A stretch of 64,000 nt of DNA from Bog-793 sp050013835 (GCA_050013835.1 JBEKEM010000001.1:1-64000); one strand, 5' to 3'. Counted from the first letter of the stretch, positions 51,797 to 61,509 are shown. Translations and numbers: made by a program. The notes: a model not told the origin generated them from the letters alone.

Positions 51797-52090
51797 TCAG
51801 CGGTCGGTCTCGACCCAGTGGCGTTGGGTGGCGGCGACGGTGACCTCGGGGTGGGCCCAGACGAACCGCTCGACGGCATCCAGCACCTCGGTGACGTGGG
51901 TGGCGTCGGCGGCGACGACGGCGAAGCCGAGCTCGGCGCGCTGCCACTTGTCGTGGTGACCGGTCTCGGCGGCCGACACGGCGAAACGCCGACGTGCTGT
52001 GTCGAGGAGGTGCCGCACGACGGCACGCTTGTCCTTGAGGGACCGGCTGGAATCGATCGTGAGCTCGATCGTCAGCACGCCCGCCTGCAC
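51797..52090 (-). CDS. DUF503 (YlxP-like) small protein
   Basis: A 97-residue protein from the GTG at 52090, the usual size of the family. It opens QAGVLTIELTIDSSRSLKDK, with the typical SLKDKR motif, and has the conserved KWQRAELGFAVVA. DUF503/YlxP proteins often lie in the nusA-infB-rbfA region and are thought to assist ribosome function. Here it is alone, next to an F420-type reductase. Confidence 0.8.
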   Translation of the reverse strand: MQAGVLTIELTIDSSRSLKDKRAVVRHLLDTARRRFAVSAAETGHHDKWQRAELGFAVVAADATHVTEVLDAVERFVWAHPEVTVAATQRHWVETDR

Positions 52091-52233
52091 GGTGACAGCT
52101 TGTCCGGCGACGGCGTCGTGCCGCCAGCCGCCGTCGCAGCACCCGGTGCTAAGCATCCATCGCGGGAATAGTCGCACCGGGCCCGTCGTTGGGGCTACGC
52201 GATGCGGCGGGCCGGAGCCAGGGGGCGCGCAAC

Positions 52234-52860
52234 ATGCGAATCGGGATGATCGGAGCGGGGAACATCGGGTCGACGCTCGCGCGGCATTTCGTGCGGGTCG
52301 GTCACGAGGTCGCGGTCAGCAACTCCCGCGGGCCCGAGACGCTCGCCACCCTCGTCGGCGAGCTCGGCGGCCAGGCGCAGGCGATGACGGCGGCCGAGGC
52401 CGCGCGCTTTGGCGAGATCGCGGTCGTCTCGGTGCCGTTCGGCAAGTACCGGACGGTTCCGGTCGACGGGCTCAGCGGCAAGGCCGTCATCGACACCAAC
52501 AACTACTACCCGAATCGCGATGGGAGGTTCGCCGAGCTCGACGAGGACCGCGCCACCTCGAGCGAGATGCTGGCCGCCCACCTCCCGGGCGCCCTCATCG
52601 TCAAGGCGTTCAATGCCATCCAGTGGGAGCGACTACGGGACGGCGCCCGTCCCGCCGGCGTGCCCGGCCGGATCGCCATCCCGATCTCGGGTGACGACGA
52701 GGAGGCGAAGCACCTCGTCGAGGGACTGATCGACGAGATCGGTTTCGACCCCGTCGACCTGGGGTCCCTCGCCGTCGGCGGACGCAAGCACCAACCCGGC
52801 ATGCGTCTGTATGCGGCGGACCTCCCCGCTGACGAGGTGCGCCGGCTGGCGGACCTGTAG
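52234..52860 (+). CDS. F420-dependent NADP reductase-like oxidoreductase
   Basis: A 208-residue Rossmann protein from the ATG at 52234. It begins MRIGMIGAGNIGSTLARHF with the dinucleotide GxGxxG motif, then VSNSRGPETL, and VDTNNYYPNRDG-like loops (read IDTNNYYPNRDGRF here). This matches the NADPH:F420 reductase (Fno/NpdG) superfamily, which swaps hydride between F420H2 and NADP. Some relatives act on other substrates. CofC at 30995 supports an F420-using cell. Confidence 0.75.
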   Translation: MRIGMIGAGNIGSTLARHFVRVGHEVAVSNSRGPETLATLVGELGGQAQAMTAAEAARFGEIAVVSVPFGKYRTVPVDGLSGKAVIDTNNYYPNRDGRFAELDEDRATSSEMLAAHLPGALIVKAFNAIQWERLRDGARPAGVPGRIAIPISGDDEEAKHLVEGLIDEIGFDPVDLGSLAVGGRKHQPGMRLYAADLPADEVRRLADL

Positions 52861-52874
52861 GGGCGGCGCCGCCC
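52861..52874. terminator. possible convergent-gene terminator
   Basis: GGGCGGCGCCGCCC, a perfect 14-bp palindrome directly after the stop of the F420 reductase-like gene and 20 bp before the end of the convergent gene. No T run. Confidence 0.35.
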
Positions 52875-52893
52875 GGCGCGACGCGGGACGACC

Positions 52894-53949
52894 TCAGCTC
52901 AGCCGGACCAGGTAGCCCTTCCCGCCCGTGTCGGCGACGACCGACGGGTGGGACCCGAAGAGCAGATGTTCGGCGTCCGGCACCACGGCGGCGCCGGTCT
53001 CGGCCCCGGTCGCCGGGTTGACCATGACGACCCGTGACGTCGGGCACGCGTAGCTGTGGCAGGGGAACTCGATTGCGAGGATCCCGCCCGTCGTGCCGAC
53101 GACGGCGGTCGTGATGACGGCGAGATGGCTCGAGTGCAGCTCGGCGAACGTGCTCGTGCCGAACTCGTCGACGAAGGGGACACCGGCGCCTTTGATCGCG
53201 AAGACGGCGAGGTTCCCGCCGCTCAGCGCGAGCGGCGCGTCAGAATCCTTCGTCGGCACCGAGAGTTTCCGTGTGCCGTTATTCATCATGTGTGCGAGGT
53301 AGTCCTTCGTTCCGACCACCGTCTCGTAGTAGAGCCCGCTCGAGTTGGCAGCCATGTCCGCCGGGAACGCCCTGTCGTCGAGGATCTTGACGCCGGATCC
53401 GCCCGTCGGGATCTCGATCACGGTCGCGTACTCGAACCCGCTCTGGTCCGTCGCCCAGTCGGTCCACACCCAGAGCGCCTTCGGTTCGGGGAACAGGCCC
53501 GCCGACGTCGGCTTGGTCATGGGGTTCGGCCAGGACCACGTCTTGTGCACCGCCATGTCCGGCACGGTGTACTTGGTGATCGTGCTCGAGACCTCGACGT
53601 AGAGATCGTCGTCGCTCGCCGCCAGCGCGAGCACGTTGCCCGCCGCGTGGAGCACCACCGCGGGCGCCGCGTTGCCCTTGACGGCTTTCACCACTGAGCC
53701 GCTCGCGAAGTAGACGGTGTCGTTCGGAGCCTGGGCGAAGACCGCCTCGTCCAGGCCGAGTGCCGAGTAGGCACCGAGGTCGATCTTCGCGGTCACGCTC
53801 AGCAGCTCGGCCGGCCCGCGCGGTGCGGCGGCGGGTCCGCGCGGATTCGCCGGTCCCGTCGAGGCCCCGGCGAGGGACGAAACCGCGAGGGCAGCCGCGC
53901 AGCCGAGCGCGGCGGCTCCCGAAAGGAATCTGTTCTGGGAACTCCTCAC
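52894..53949 (-). CDS. exported propeller-like protein of unknown function
   Basis: A 351-residue protein from the GTG at 53949. The signal peptide (FLSGAAALGCAAALAVSSLAG) ends in an Ala-rich cleavage site. The mature part has repeated beta segments such as DTVYFASGSVVKAVKG, NVLALAASDDDLYVEVSS and NLAVFAIKGAGVPFVDEF, suggesting a beta-propeller. One Cys pair (CHSYAC) may form a disulfide. No catalytic motif is seen. A more upstream start is possible, but the signal peptide fits this one. Confidence 0.6.
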   Translation of the reverse strand: MRSSQNRFLSGAAALGCAAALAVSSLAGASTGPANPRGPAAAPRGPAELLSVTAKIDLGAYSALGLDEAVFAQAPNDTVYFASGSVVKAVKGNAAPAVVLHAAGNVLALAASDDDLYVEVSSTITKYTVPDMAVHKTWSWPNPMTKPTSAGLFPEPKALWVWTDWATDQSGFEYATVIEIPTGGSGVKILDDRAFPADMAANSSGLYYETVVGTKDYLAHMMNNGTRKLSVPTKDSDAPLALSGGNLAVFAIKGAGVPFVDEFGTSTFAELHSSHLAVITTAVVGTTGGILAIEFPCHSYACPTSRVVMVNPATGAETGAAVVPDAEHLLFGSHPSVVADTGGKGYLVRLS

Positions 53950-54360
53950 CGTCGTTACCGTCCCCCCGGTCGCGTCGGGTCCGGTCTGGGCTCGAATCGC
54001 AATTGATCGTAACGGCGGCATGAGGCTGTGGCCGGGCGCCACGCGACCGAGTGCGGCGGCGACCGGTCGAGATGGGTCCGGCCCGAGTGCATTCCCCGAC
54101 CCCGGGGGAGCGGACGAATCGAATCGAGCCCGTGGCGCTCGTGTCGGCGAATCGGGCCCGGCTCTGGGAGGGCGAGAGTCAGAATGGAAATGGCCTGGTC
54201 AGAGTTTGCCCCTGTCACTAGACAACAGAACCCGACGTCGCGTGTGTGCAGCCCGGCATACGTCTCGGTGGTGTCGTCTGCGACCCGGGCCGCTGCCGCG
54301 GTGCGCTGCACCCGGGCAGCTGGTGGGCGGAAGCCAGGGGTTTCTGGGAAGCTAGGGCCA
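53950..54360. other. 411-bp divergent promoter region, no gene
   Basis: It separates a minus-strand exported-protein gene from the lactate-oxidation operon. Short frames are chance-like. The region around 54190-54240 is less GC-rich and probably holds the promoter of the lut operon, but I see no clear operator or palindrome. Confidence 0.4.
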
Positions 54361-55104
54361 ATGAGGATCGCGTTGTTCATCACGTGCTTCAACGATGCGA
54401 TTTACCCCGGGACGGGGCAGGGCGTCGTGTCGGTTCTCGAGCGCCTCGGCCACGAAGTCGTCTTCCCCGAAACGCAGACGTGTTGTGGCCAGATGCACAT
54501 CAACACTGGTTACCGGGCCGAGGCGCTCGTCCTGGCACGGTATTTCGTCGAGGTCTTCTCCCCCTACGAGGTGGTGGTCGCACCCTCGGCGTCGTGCGTC
54601 GGGACGGTCGTCGAGTCCTACGCCAACGTCGCCGAGGAGGAAGGCGACGACGGCTTGGCCGCGGCCGCAAGGGAGCTGGCGCCGCGGGTGCACGAGCTGA
54701 GCGAGCTGCTGGTCGACGTGCTCGGCGTGACCGATGTCGGAGCGAGCTTCCCCCACCGGGTCGCCTATCACCCCACCTGCCATTCGCTGCGCGTGCTCCA
54801 CCTCGGGGAACAGCCCCTCAGGCTTCTGCGCGCCGTCGAGGGACTGGAGCTCGTCGAGTTCGACGGGGCCGCCTCCTGTTGCGGCTTCGGGGGAACCTTC
54901 GCCATCAAGAACGCGGACACCTCGGCGGCGATGCTCGCCGACAAGATGGCGGCGGTGCGGGCAAGTGGTGCCGAGGTGCTCTGCGCCCTCGACAACTCCT
55001 GCCTCACCCACATCGGGGGCGGGGCGTCGCGCCTCGGCTCCGGCTTGAGGACCATGCACATCGCCGAGATACTCGCCAGCACCGACGACGGTGTGAGGAG
55101 ATGA
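54361..55104 (+). CDS. lutA: lactate oxidation Fe-S protein LutA-like
   Basis: A 247-residue protein with two CCG domains: ETQTCCGQMHINTGYR near residue 40 and DGAASCCGFGGTFAIKN near residue 175. Typical Cys-Cys-Gly clusters bind Fe-S centres or heterodisulfide-like cofactors. The start MRIALFITCFNDAIYPGTG is diagnostic for LutA/YkgE. With LutB and LutC it oxidises L-lactate to pyruvate in the cytoplasm. The stop overlaps the ATG of the LutBC fusion (ATGA). Confidence 0.88.
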   Translation: MRIALFITCFNDAIYPGTGQGVVSVLERLGHEVVFPETQTCCGQMHINTGYRAEALVLARYFVEVFSPYEVVVAPSASCVGTVVESYANVAEEEGDDGLAAAARELAPRVHELSELLVDVLGVTDVGASFPHRVAYHPTCHSLRVLHLGEQPLRLLRAVEGLELVEFDGAASCCGFGGTFAIKNADTSAAMLADKMAAVRASGAEVLCALDNSCLTHIGGGASRLGSGLRTMHIAEILASTDDGVRR

Positions 55105-57440
55105 CCGCCGACTTCCGGGACGCGCCCCCGTTCCCGCGGGCTGCCGCGGCCGCGCTCACGGATGGTCAGCTGCGGGTGAACCTGCGGCGGGCGACGAACA
55201 CTATTCGCGACAAACGCGCGCGCCTCGTCGGCGAGATGACGGACTTCGAGCAGCTGCGCGCCGCCGCAGCCGCGATCAAGGACGACGCCCTCGGACGTCT
55301 CGACGAGCTCCTCGAGGAGCTGGAAGTCAACGTGACCGCCGCGGGGGGCCACGTGCACTTCGCGCGAAACGCCGCCGAGGCGAACCGGATCGTCGTCGGC
55401 CTCGTACAGGCGACCGGCGCCCGGGAGGTCGTCAAGGTCAAGTCGATGACCACCGTCGAGATCCGCCTCAACGAGGCGTTGGCCGCCGCGGGCATCGAGG
55501 CGACCGAGACCGACCTGGCGGAGCTGATCGTCCAGCTGGGCGGGGACCTTCCGAGCCATATCGTGGTGCCCGCCATCCACCGCAACCGCAGCGAGATCCG
55601 CTCGATCTTCGTGGCGCATATGGGCGAGCACGGTCTGCCCGCCCCCGAGGGGCTCACCACTGAGCCCGCAGACCTCGCATCCGCGGCGCGGGTGCACCTG
55701 CGCGACCGTTTCCTGCACGCCCGGGTCGCCATCTCCGGTGCGAACTACGCCGTCGCCGAGAGCGGGGCGCTCGTGGTGGTGGAGTCGGAAGGCAACGGGC
55801 GGATGTGCCTCACCCTGCCCGAGACGCTGATCTCGGTCGTGGGCATCGAGAAGGTGATCGGACGCTTCTCGGATCTCGAGGTGTTCCTGCAACTGCTCGC
55901 CCGCTCGGCCACGGGCGAGCGCATGAACCCGTACACCTCGATCTGGGCCGGGGCCGTCCCCGGAGACGGCCCTTCGGATTTCCATCTCGTCCTGCTGGAC
56001 AACGGGCGAAGTTCGGCCCTTGCCGACCGGGTCGGCCGCCAGGCGCTGCGCTGCATTCGCTGTGCGGCCTGCCTGAACGTGTGCCCGGTCTACGAGCGAG
56101 TCGGCGGCCACGCCTACGGTTCGGTTTACCCGGGGCCGATCGGCGCCGTCATCGCTCCCCAGCTGCAAGGCGTCGCCACCGACGCGGTGGCCGCCGCCCT
56201 CCCGTTCGCCTCCACGCTCTGTGGCGCCTGTTTCGAGGTCTGCCCCGTCCGGATCGACATCCCGCGGCTGCTCGTGCACCTGCGCGCCCGGTCGGTGGAG
56301 CACAAGCTCGCCAAGGGGCCGAGCCTCGAGGGGATCTCGATGGCGGCGGCAGGCGTGGTCCTGTCCTCGCCCCGTCGCCTGGACATGGCCGAGCGGGCCG
56401 GCGGGCGCCTCACCGGCCTCGCCTTTCCCCGGGGCAGGATCCGCCGGCTCCCCTGGCCGCTCAGCCGTTGGACCGCGACGCGCGACGCCCCGGTCCTCGC
56501 CGCCGGCTCCTTCCGCGCCTGGTGGCGGACCGAGCACGTGCCGGTGCCCTCGGAAGGCACCGACGGGGGTGCCGCGGCGGCCCCACCGCGGGCGGCGGCC
56601 GGGCCGGTCGGGCGTGGCGCAGGGCTCGGTTGGTCACACCTGCTGGCCGCCTTTCTCCCCGGCTCCGTCAGGGCACGGATCACGGGCTCGCGGGCCGGGG
56701 GTGTGGGGCAGCCGTACGGCCCCGGCGAGCGGGCCTCGGGCCGCGAGACGGTGCTCGGGGCCGTGCGCGGCGCCCTGCACAGTGCTCCCATGGGAGAGGT
56801 CGTGATTCCCCGGGCATACCGCCGGGCCGGCGAGGCCGTCCCGGCCGAGCCTCTCCGGCTCTTCGTCGAGCGGGCCACCTACTACCGGGCAGAGATCAGC
56901 TGGGCCGAGCCGAGCGACGTTGGCCACGTCGTCGCCGAGGTGCTCGCCCGTCACGACGTCCGACGGGTCCTCGTGCCGGCCGACCTCCCGGAGGACTGGC
57001 TACCCGCCGAAGGGGACTTCAAGGTCGTGCGCGACACGGGCTCCATGGGCGCGCTCGAGGTCGACGAATTCGACGCCGCCGTGTCGGGGTGCGCCGTGGC
57101 CATCGCCGACACGGGCACGGTCGTCCTGGATGGCGGACCGGGGCAGGGACGGCGCGTCCTCTCCTTGGTGCCGGACCACCTCGTCGTCGTCGTGACGGCG
57201 GGACAGGTCGTCCCCGGGGTGCCCGACGCCTTTGCGAAGCTGTCTCCGAGAGCCGATCAGACCTGGATCTCCGGTCCCTCGGCCACGGTCGACATAGAGC
57301 TCACCAGGGTGGAGGGTGTCCACGGACCGCGGAAGCTAGACATCGTCCTCGTCCGAGACACCGGCCCGACCCCGGGCGGGGGGCCCGAGGGGCCGGCACC
57401 CGGCTCGGGGAGACAAGGCAGGAAACAGAAGGGAATCTAG
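55101..57440 (+). CDS. LutB-LutC fusion, lactate oxidation
   Basis: A 779-residue protein from the ATG at 55101. Residues about 1-470 are LutB: a LUD domain (GGHVHFARNAAEANRIV), then two ferredoxin-type clusters, CIRCAACLNVCPVYE at about 318 and CGACFEVCPVRIDIP at about 374. Residues about 550-760 are LutC-like (second LUD domain, VSGCAVAIADTGTVVLDGGP). A Gly/Ala/Pro-rich linker joins them. LutB and LutC are usually separate genes in lutABC. A fusion guarantees one-to-one assembly. It is coupled to lutA by a four-base overlap and precedes the aldehyde dehydrogenase gene by 59 bp. Confidence 0.85.
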   Translation: MTADFRDAPPFPRAAAAALTDGQLRVNLRRATNTIRDKRARLVGEMTDFEQLRAAAAAIKDDALGRLDELLEELEVNVTAAGGHVHFARNAAEANRIVVGLVQATGAREVVKVKSMTTVEIRLNEALAAAGIEATETDLAELIVQLGGDLPSHIVVPAIHRNRSEIRSIFVAHMGEHGLPAPEGLTTEPADLASAARVHLRDRFLHARVAISGANYAVAESGALVVVESEGNGRMCLTLPETLISVVGIEKVIGRFSDLEVFLQLLARSATGERMNPYTSIWAGAVPGDGPSDFHLVLLDNGRSSALADRVGRQALRCIRCAACLNVCPVYERVGGHAYGSVYPGPIGAVIAPQLQGVATDAVAAALPFASTLCGACFEVCPVRIDIPRLLVHLRARSVEHKLAKGPSLEGISMAAAGVVLSSPRRLDMAERAGGRLTGLAFPRGRIRRLPWPLSRWTATRDAPVLAAGSFRAWWRTEHVPVPSEGTDGGAAAAPPRAAAGPVGRGAGLGWSHLLAAFLPGSVRARITGSRAGGVGQPYGPGERASGRETVLGAVRGALHSAPMGEVVIPRAYRRAGEAVPAEPLRLFVERATYYRAEISWAEPSDVGHVVAEVLARHDVRRVLVPADLPEDWLPAEGDFKVVRDTGSMGALEVDEFDAAVSGCAVAIADTGTVVLDGGPGQGRRVLSLVPDHLVVVVTAGQVVPGVPDAFAKLSPRADQTWISGPSATVDIELTRVEGVHGPRKLDIVLVRDTGPTPGGGPEGPAPGSGRQGRKQKGI

Positions 57441-57499
57441 GAGCACTACATTCAACCTGCTCGGCCAGCCGCCAAGGCGGGGAGCGGAAAGGGGCTGTT

Positions 57500-58954
57500 A
57501 TGTCGGACACAGGAGTACGCCGCTACCAGATGTTCATCGACGGCGAGTTCGTCGGTGCCGACAAGACGTTCCCGGTGGTCAACCCGTCCACGACCGAGGT
57601 GATCTCCGAGGTCCCTAGCGGGACCGCGGCCGACGTCGACGCCGCCGTCGCCGCCGCGGGACGAGCGCAGCAGGAATGGCGCAAGCTGCCCGCGATCGTG
57701 CGTGCCGGCCACCTGCGCGAGATCGCCCAGCTGGTCCGCAAGAACCGGGACGAGCTGGCCACCGTCATCACCGAGGAACAGGGCAAGGTCCTCTCGCTGG
57801 CCGAGGTGGAGGTGGACTTCTCCGCCGACTACATCGACTACATGGCCGAGTTCGCCCGCCGCTACGAGGGCGAGATCGTCCAGAGCGACCGACCGGGAGA
57901 GAACATCCTTGTCTATAAGCTGCCGATCGGCGTCGTCGCCGGGGTGGTGCCGTGGAACTTCCCCTTCTTCGTGCTTATGCGCAAGATGGCCCCCGCCCTC
58001 GTCACGGGGAACACGATCGTCATCAAGCCCAGCAGCGAGACTCCCAACGACGCCTGCGCCTTCGCGCAGCTCGTGGCCGAGTCCTCGCTTCCCAAGGGCG
58101 TCTTTAACCTCGTCACCGGCCCCGGATCGGTCGTCGGCAATACCCTTGCCGCCCACCCGAAGGTCGACATGGTCAGCCTGACCGGCAGCGTGGAGACCGG
58201 CGTCGCCGTGATGCGCGCGGCGGCAGACAACATCACCAAGGTCTCCCTGGAGCTCGGCGGCAAGGCACCGGCCATCGTGATGCCGGACGCCGACCTCGAC
58301 CTGGCGGTGCGCTCGATCCGCGCCTCGCGCATCATCAACACGGGACAGGTCTGCAACTGCGCCGAACGGGCCTACGTGCACGAGTCCATCGCCGCCGAGT
58401 TCGTCGAGAAGTTCTCCGCCGCCATGGACCAGACCGTGGTCGGGGACCCCTTCGACCCCACAGTGGAGATGGGCCCGCTCGTGAGCGAAAAGCAGCTCGA
58501 GCTCGTCGAGGCCGCCGTGCGGCGGGCCGTGGACGACGGCTGCAAGCTCGTGACGGGCGGCGAGAGGTACACGGGGAGGACCGGCTACTACTTCCCGCCA
58601 ACCGTGCTCACCAACTGCGACCAGAAGAGCGACATCATGCAGAAGGAGATCTTCGGCCCGGTGCTCCCGATCGCCACGTTCCACGACCTCGACGAGGCGA
58701 TCGAGCTTGCCAATGACTGCGAATTCGGCCTCACCTCGTCCGTCTACACGCGCAGCCTGGACGTCACGATGCGGGTCTGCAACGAGATCCGCTTCGGGGA
58801 GACCTACGTCAACCGCGAGAACTTCGAGGCGATGCAGGGATTCCATGCCGGCTGGCGCAAGTCGGGCATCGGCGGCGCCGACGGCAAGCACGGTCTGGAG
58901 GAGTATCTGCAGACCCATGTCGTCTACGTCGACTACGACGTCGCGAAGAAGTAG
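57500..58954 (+). CDS. aldA: lactaldehyde dehydrogenase (AldA-type)
   Basis: A 484-residue NAD-dependent aldehyde dehydrogenase. The catalytic Cys is C285 in NTGQVCNCAER, the same position as in E. coli AldA. The general-base Glu is in SLELGGKAP. The C-terminal NRENFEAMQGFHAGWRKSGI, with GGADGKHGLEEYLQ after it, is nearly identical to AldA. It oxidises L-lactaldehyde to L-lactate, which LutA and LutBC then take to pyruvate. The ATG at 57500 follows GGAAAGGGG. Confidence 0.92.
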   Translation: MSDTGVRRYQMFIDGEFVGADKTFPVVNPSTTEVISEVPSGTAADVDAAVAAAGRAQQEWRKLPAIVRAGHLREIAQLVRKNRDELATVITEEQGKVLSLAEVEVDFSADYIDYMAEFARRYEGEIVQSDRPGENILVYKLPIGVVAGVVPWNFPFFVLMRKMAPALVTGNTIVIKPSSETPNDACAFAQLVAESSLPKGVFNLVTGPGSVVGNTLAAHPKVDMVSLTGSVETGVAVMRAAADNITKVSLELGGKAPAIVMPDADLDLAVRSIRASRIINTGQVCNCAERAYVHESIAAEFVEKFSAAMDQTVVGDPFDPTVEMGPLVSEKQLELVEAAVRRAVDDGCKLVTGGERYTGRTGYYFPPTVLTNCDQKSDIMQKEIFGPVLPIATFHDLDEAIELANDCEFGLTSSVYTRSLDVTMRVCNEIRFGETYVNRENFEAMQGFHAGWRKSGIGGADGKHGLEEYLQTHVVYVDYDVAKK

Positions 58955-58978
58955 CCGGGGCTCACGACCGGCGGTCGG

Positions 58979-59016
58979 CAGCCCCCACCCCGGCCAAGCG
59001 CCGGGTCCGGGGGCTG
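58979..59016. terminator. terminator hairpin after aldA
   Basis: CAGCCCCC at 58979 pairs with GGGGGCTG ending at 59016, with a further CCGGC/GCCGG inner stem and a small bulge. It lies 25 bp after the aldA stop, between convergent genes. Confidence 0.55.
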
Positions 59017-59179
59017 GCCCGGGCGGCTGCGGCGCAGGCGGGGCGGGATTCAGGAGGCCGGAGGTCGGATCACCGCGGCTGGTCCCCGTCCCGGCTCAGG
59101 CACCCCATCGTGCCCGGCTCGGACCGGACGTCCGCCCTCAGCCGGCCGGGGGCGGGATGCGAGCTCGTCGCTGCCCGAT

Positions 59180-59536
59180 TCAGCCGGGATCCACCTCGCA
59201 CACGGAGAGCAGCGTGTCCTCGACGACGTCGCGCCAGCCGTGCATCGCGCCCGGCTCGAAGATGAACAGCTCGGGACCCTGGTAGGCGAACTCCTCGCCG
59301 CTCGGGATGACGAGCTTCCCCCGCCCGGAGACGATCTGGCAGACGGCGTAGCCCGGGCCGGCGTGTATGGGGACCGTGCAGCCGGCCGGAATGCGGTACA
59401 GCGTCGTGGTGGCGTTGGGCGAACGATGCATCCGCGCGGCCGCCTGTCCGAACTCGTCGGGCTCTGCCCACGGGGGGCTCTCGCTGACCTCGGATCCGAC
59501 CTGTCCCTCGACCACGTTGAAAACAGTCGCGCGCAC
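59180..59536 (-). CDS. cupin-domain protein
   Basis: A 118-residue single-domain cupin from the GTG at 59536, which has GGAGG ten bases upstream. Cupin motif 1 is visible around PIHAGPGYAVCQIVSGRGKL, with His where metal would bind, and motif 2 around FEPGAMHGWRD. It could bind a sugar or a metal. Located within the methylpentose block and divergent from the kinase gene, it may serve that pathway. No enzyme activity can be assigned. Confidence 0.75.
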   Translation of the reverse strand: MRATVFNVVEGQVGSEVSESPPWAEPDEFGQAAARMHRSPNATTTLYRIPAGCTVPIHAGPGYAVCQIVSGRGKLVIPSGEEFAYQGPELFIFEPGAMHGWRDVVEDTLLSVCEVDPG

Positions 59537-59988
59537 CTTGCCAGCCTCCGATCGTCCTTGGCTACTCGGGCCTCCCGCATCGGCTTGGTGTCCGACCACG
59601 GTCGTGTGAACGATCACTAGCACAACCCGCATCGCGCGCGCAGATGCCGCAACCCGGGTGTCGACGGGCCGACAGGGCTGGGGCGCTGTGTCGGGGGCGG
59701 TCGCCTTCCTGGTCGCGGTATCTTGCGAAGGTTCAGGACGTCGTCTCCGGGAAGAGCCGTGTGACATCGCCGCCAAGACGGGTGGGCACAGGATGACCGT
59801 AGGAGCCTCAGAGGGTCCCTTGAGCGGCCCGGACCGCCAGAAGGTCGCGGCCCCCACCGACGGATCGTTCGGTCGGAGGTGACCCGTGTGCCGGGTCGTG
59901 ACGTTCGGAGAGTTCCGTCTCGCAGCCGATCGCGTGGGCGCTGATGTCAGCCCGACCATTCCGGGTGCCTGAGGTTTCCGGCTAGTCA
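59537..59988. other. 452-bp divergent promoter region of the methylpentose block
   Basis: No convincing gene. It should hold promoters for the minus-strand cupin gene and the plus-strand kinase. I see no clear copy of the LacI-type site found at 61551. Confidence 0.4.
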
Positions 59989-61509
59989 ATGGCCCATCCC
60001 GATCCAGGCGCCGGGGCACGAGCGTCGGCGCGCGTCGTCGCCGTCGATCTCGGAGCCTCGAACGGTCGCGTCTTCCTTGTCGAGATCGGTGAGGAGCAGC
60101 TCGAGCTGCGCCAGGTCCACCGGTTCTGGAACGGTGGCGTGAGGGCGGGCCACCACATCCACTGGGACGTGCTCAGCCTCTACCACGGGGTTCTCGAGGG
60201 TCTGCGCGGCGCCGGTCGATCCGGGCGCCTGGACTCGATCGGGATCGACTCGTGGGGGGTCGACTACGGCCTACTCGACGCCGACGGGGCCCTGCTGGGT
60301 AACCCGGTCCACTACCGGGACGACAGGACCCGGGACGTCGTCGAGCCGGTCGTCGAACGTGTCGGGGCACCCGAGCTCTACCGCCGTTCGGGCATCGCGG
60401 TCGCACCGTTCAACACGATCTTCCAGCTCGTCGCCGGGCGGAACGACGCGCTGTTCCCGCTCGCGCGGACGCTGCTGCTCATACCGGATCTCCTTGCCTA
60501 CTGGCTAACGGGATCGGTCGGCTGCGAAGAGACGAACGCCTCGACGACCCAGCTGCTCAGCGTCGACGGTTCCGGCTGGGACTCCGAGCTCATGGATGTG
60601 CTCGGCATCCCACCCCGGTTGTTCCCTCCCATCCGCCGGCCGGGTGAGGCGGTCGGGCCGCTGCGCCCGGAGGTGCTCGCTGAGGCGGGTCTGGAGCACC
60701 CGCTCGTCTTCACGGCGGTCGGTTCGCACGACACCGCCTCCGCGGTCGCGGCCGTCCCGGCCGTCGACGCCGATTTCGCCTACATCTCGTCGGGCACGTG
60801 GTCCATCGTCGGCGTGGAGCTGGACAGCCCGGTGTTGAGCGAGGAGAGCCGGGCCGCGGGGTTCACGAACGAACGCGGCGTCGACGGCTCGATCCTTTAC
60901 TTGCGCAACGTGATGGGACTCTGGTTGCTGCAGGAGTCGATGAGAACGTGGGAGCGGGCGGGCAGGGGCCTCCCCCTCGAGGAGCTGATCGCCTCGGCGG
61001 CCGCGGGGAGGCCCCTTCGCAGCGTGTTCGACCCGAACGATCCTGTGTTCTTCTCGCCCGGTGACATCCCCGCCCGGATCGCGCGGGTCTGCCACGATCT
61101 CGGCCAGCCCCAGCCGGAAACCCCGGCCCTGGTCACCCGGTCCATCCTCGACAGCCTCGCCCTCGCCTACCGGCGTACCCTGCGCGCGGCCTGCGAACTC
61201 TCGGGCAGGCGTGTCGAGGTCATCCACGTCGTCGGTGGAGGCGTGAACAACGACCTCTTGTGCCAGCTCACCTCCGACGCCTGCGGTCTGCCGGTGGTGG
61301 CGGGCCCCGTCGAGGCCGCGGCGGTCGGCAACGCCCTCGTGCAGGCGCAACGCCTCGGGACCGTCGGCCCGGATCGGTGGCAGGCGAGGGCGCTCGTCGC
61401 CGAGAGGACGCAGGTGCGTCGTCACCGCCCCTCGGCAGCCGCAGAAGTGCGGTGGGCTGAGGCGGAGGCCCGCCTCGCGGCACCGGGGGCGGGCCGTCGT
61501 CCGACCTGA
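59989..61509 (+). CDS. FGGY-family methylpentulose kinase (rhamnulokinase-like)
   Basis: A 506-residue sugar kinase. The ATPase phosphate-1 motif is VAVDLGASNGRVFLVEIG. SIGIDSWGVDYGLLDADG and VHYRDDRTRD match rhamnulokinase RhaB best, while SSGTWSIVG and GGGVNNDLLCQLTSDACGLP close the family. It would phosphorylate L-rhamnulose or L-fuculose at C1. The neighbours FucU and a class II aldolase favour fucose, the kinase sequence favours rhamnose, so I leave the symbol blank. Confidence 0.85.
   Translation: MAHPDPGAGARASARVVAVDLGASNGRVFLVEIGEEQLELRQVHRFWNGGVRAGHHIHWDVLSLYHGVLEGLRGAGRSGRLDSIGIDSWGVDYGLLDADGALLGNPVHYRDDRTRDVVEPVVERVGAPELYRRSGIAVAPFNTIFQLVAGRNDALFPLARTLLLIPDLLAYWLTGSVGCEETNASTTQLLSVDGSGWDSELMDVLGIPPRLFPPIRRPGEAVGPLRPEVLAEAGLEHPLVFTAVGSHDTASAVAAVPAVDADFAYISSGTWSIVGVELDSPVLSEESRAAGFTNERGVDGSILYLRNVMGLWLLQESMRTWERAGRGLPLEELIASAAAGRPLRSVFDPNDPVFFSPGDIPARIARVCHDLGQPQPETPALVTRSILDSLALAYRRTLRAACELSGRRVEVIHVVGGGVNNDLLCQLTSDACGLPVVAGPVEAAAVGNALVQAQRLGTVGPDRWQARALVAERTQVRRHRPSAAAEVRWAEAEARLAAPGAGRRPT

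Noticed and set aside
54768..56537. A 589-codon minus-strand open frame opposite the lut genes
   Set aside because: It is the mirror of LutA and LutBC codons. Its composition is His, Arg and Gly-rich and unlike a protein.
59658..59882. 74-codon plus-strand frame in the kinase promoter region
   Set aside because: No ribosome site and no protein-like hydrophobic pattern. It is better explained as promoter DNA.
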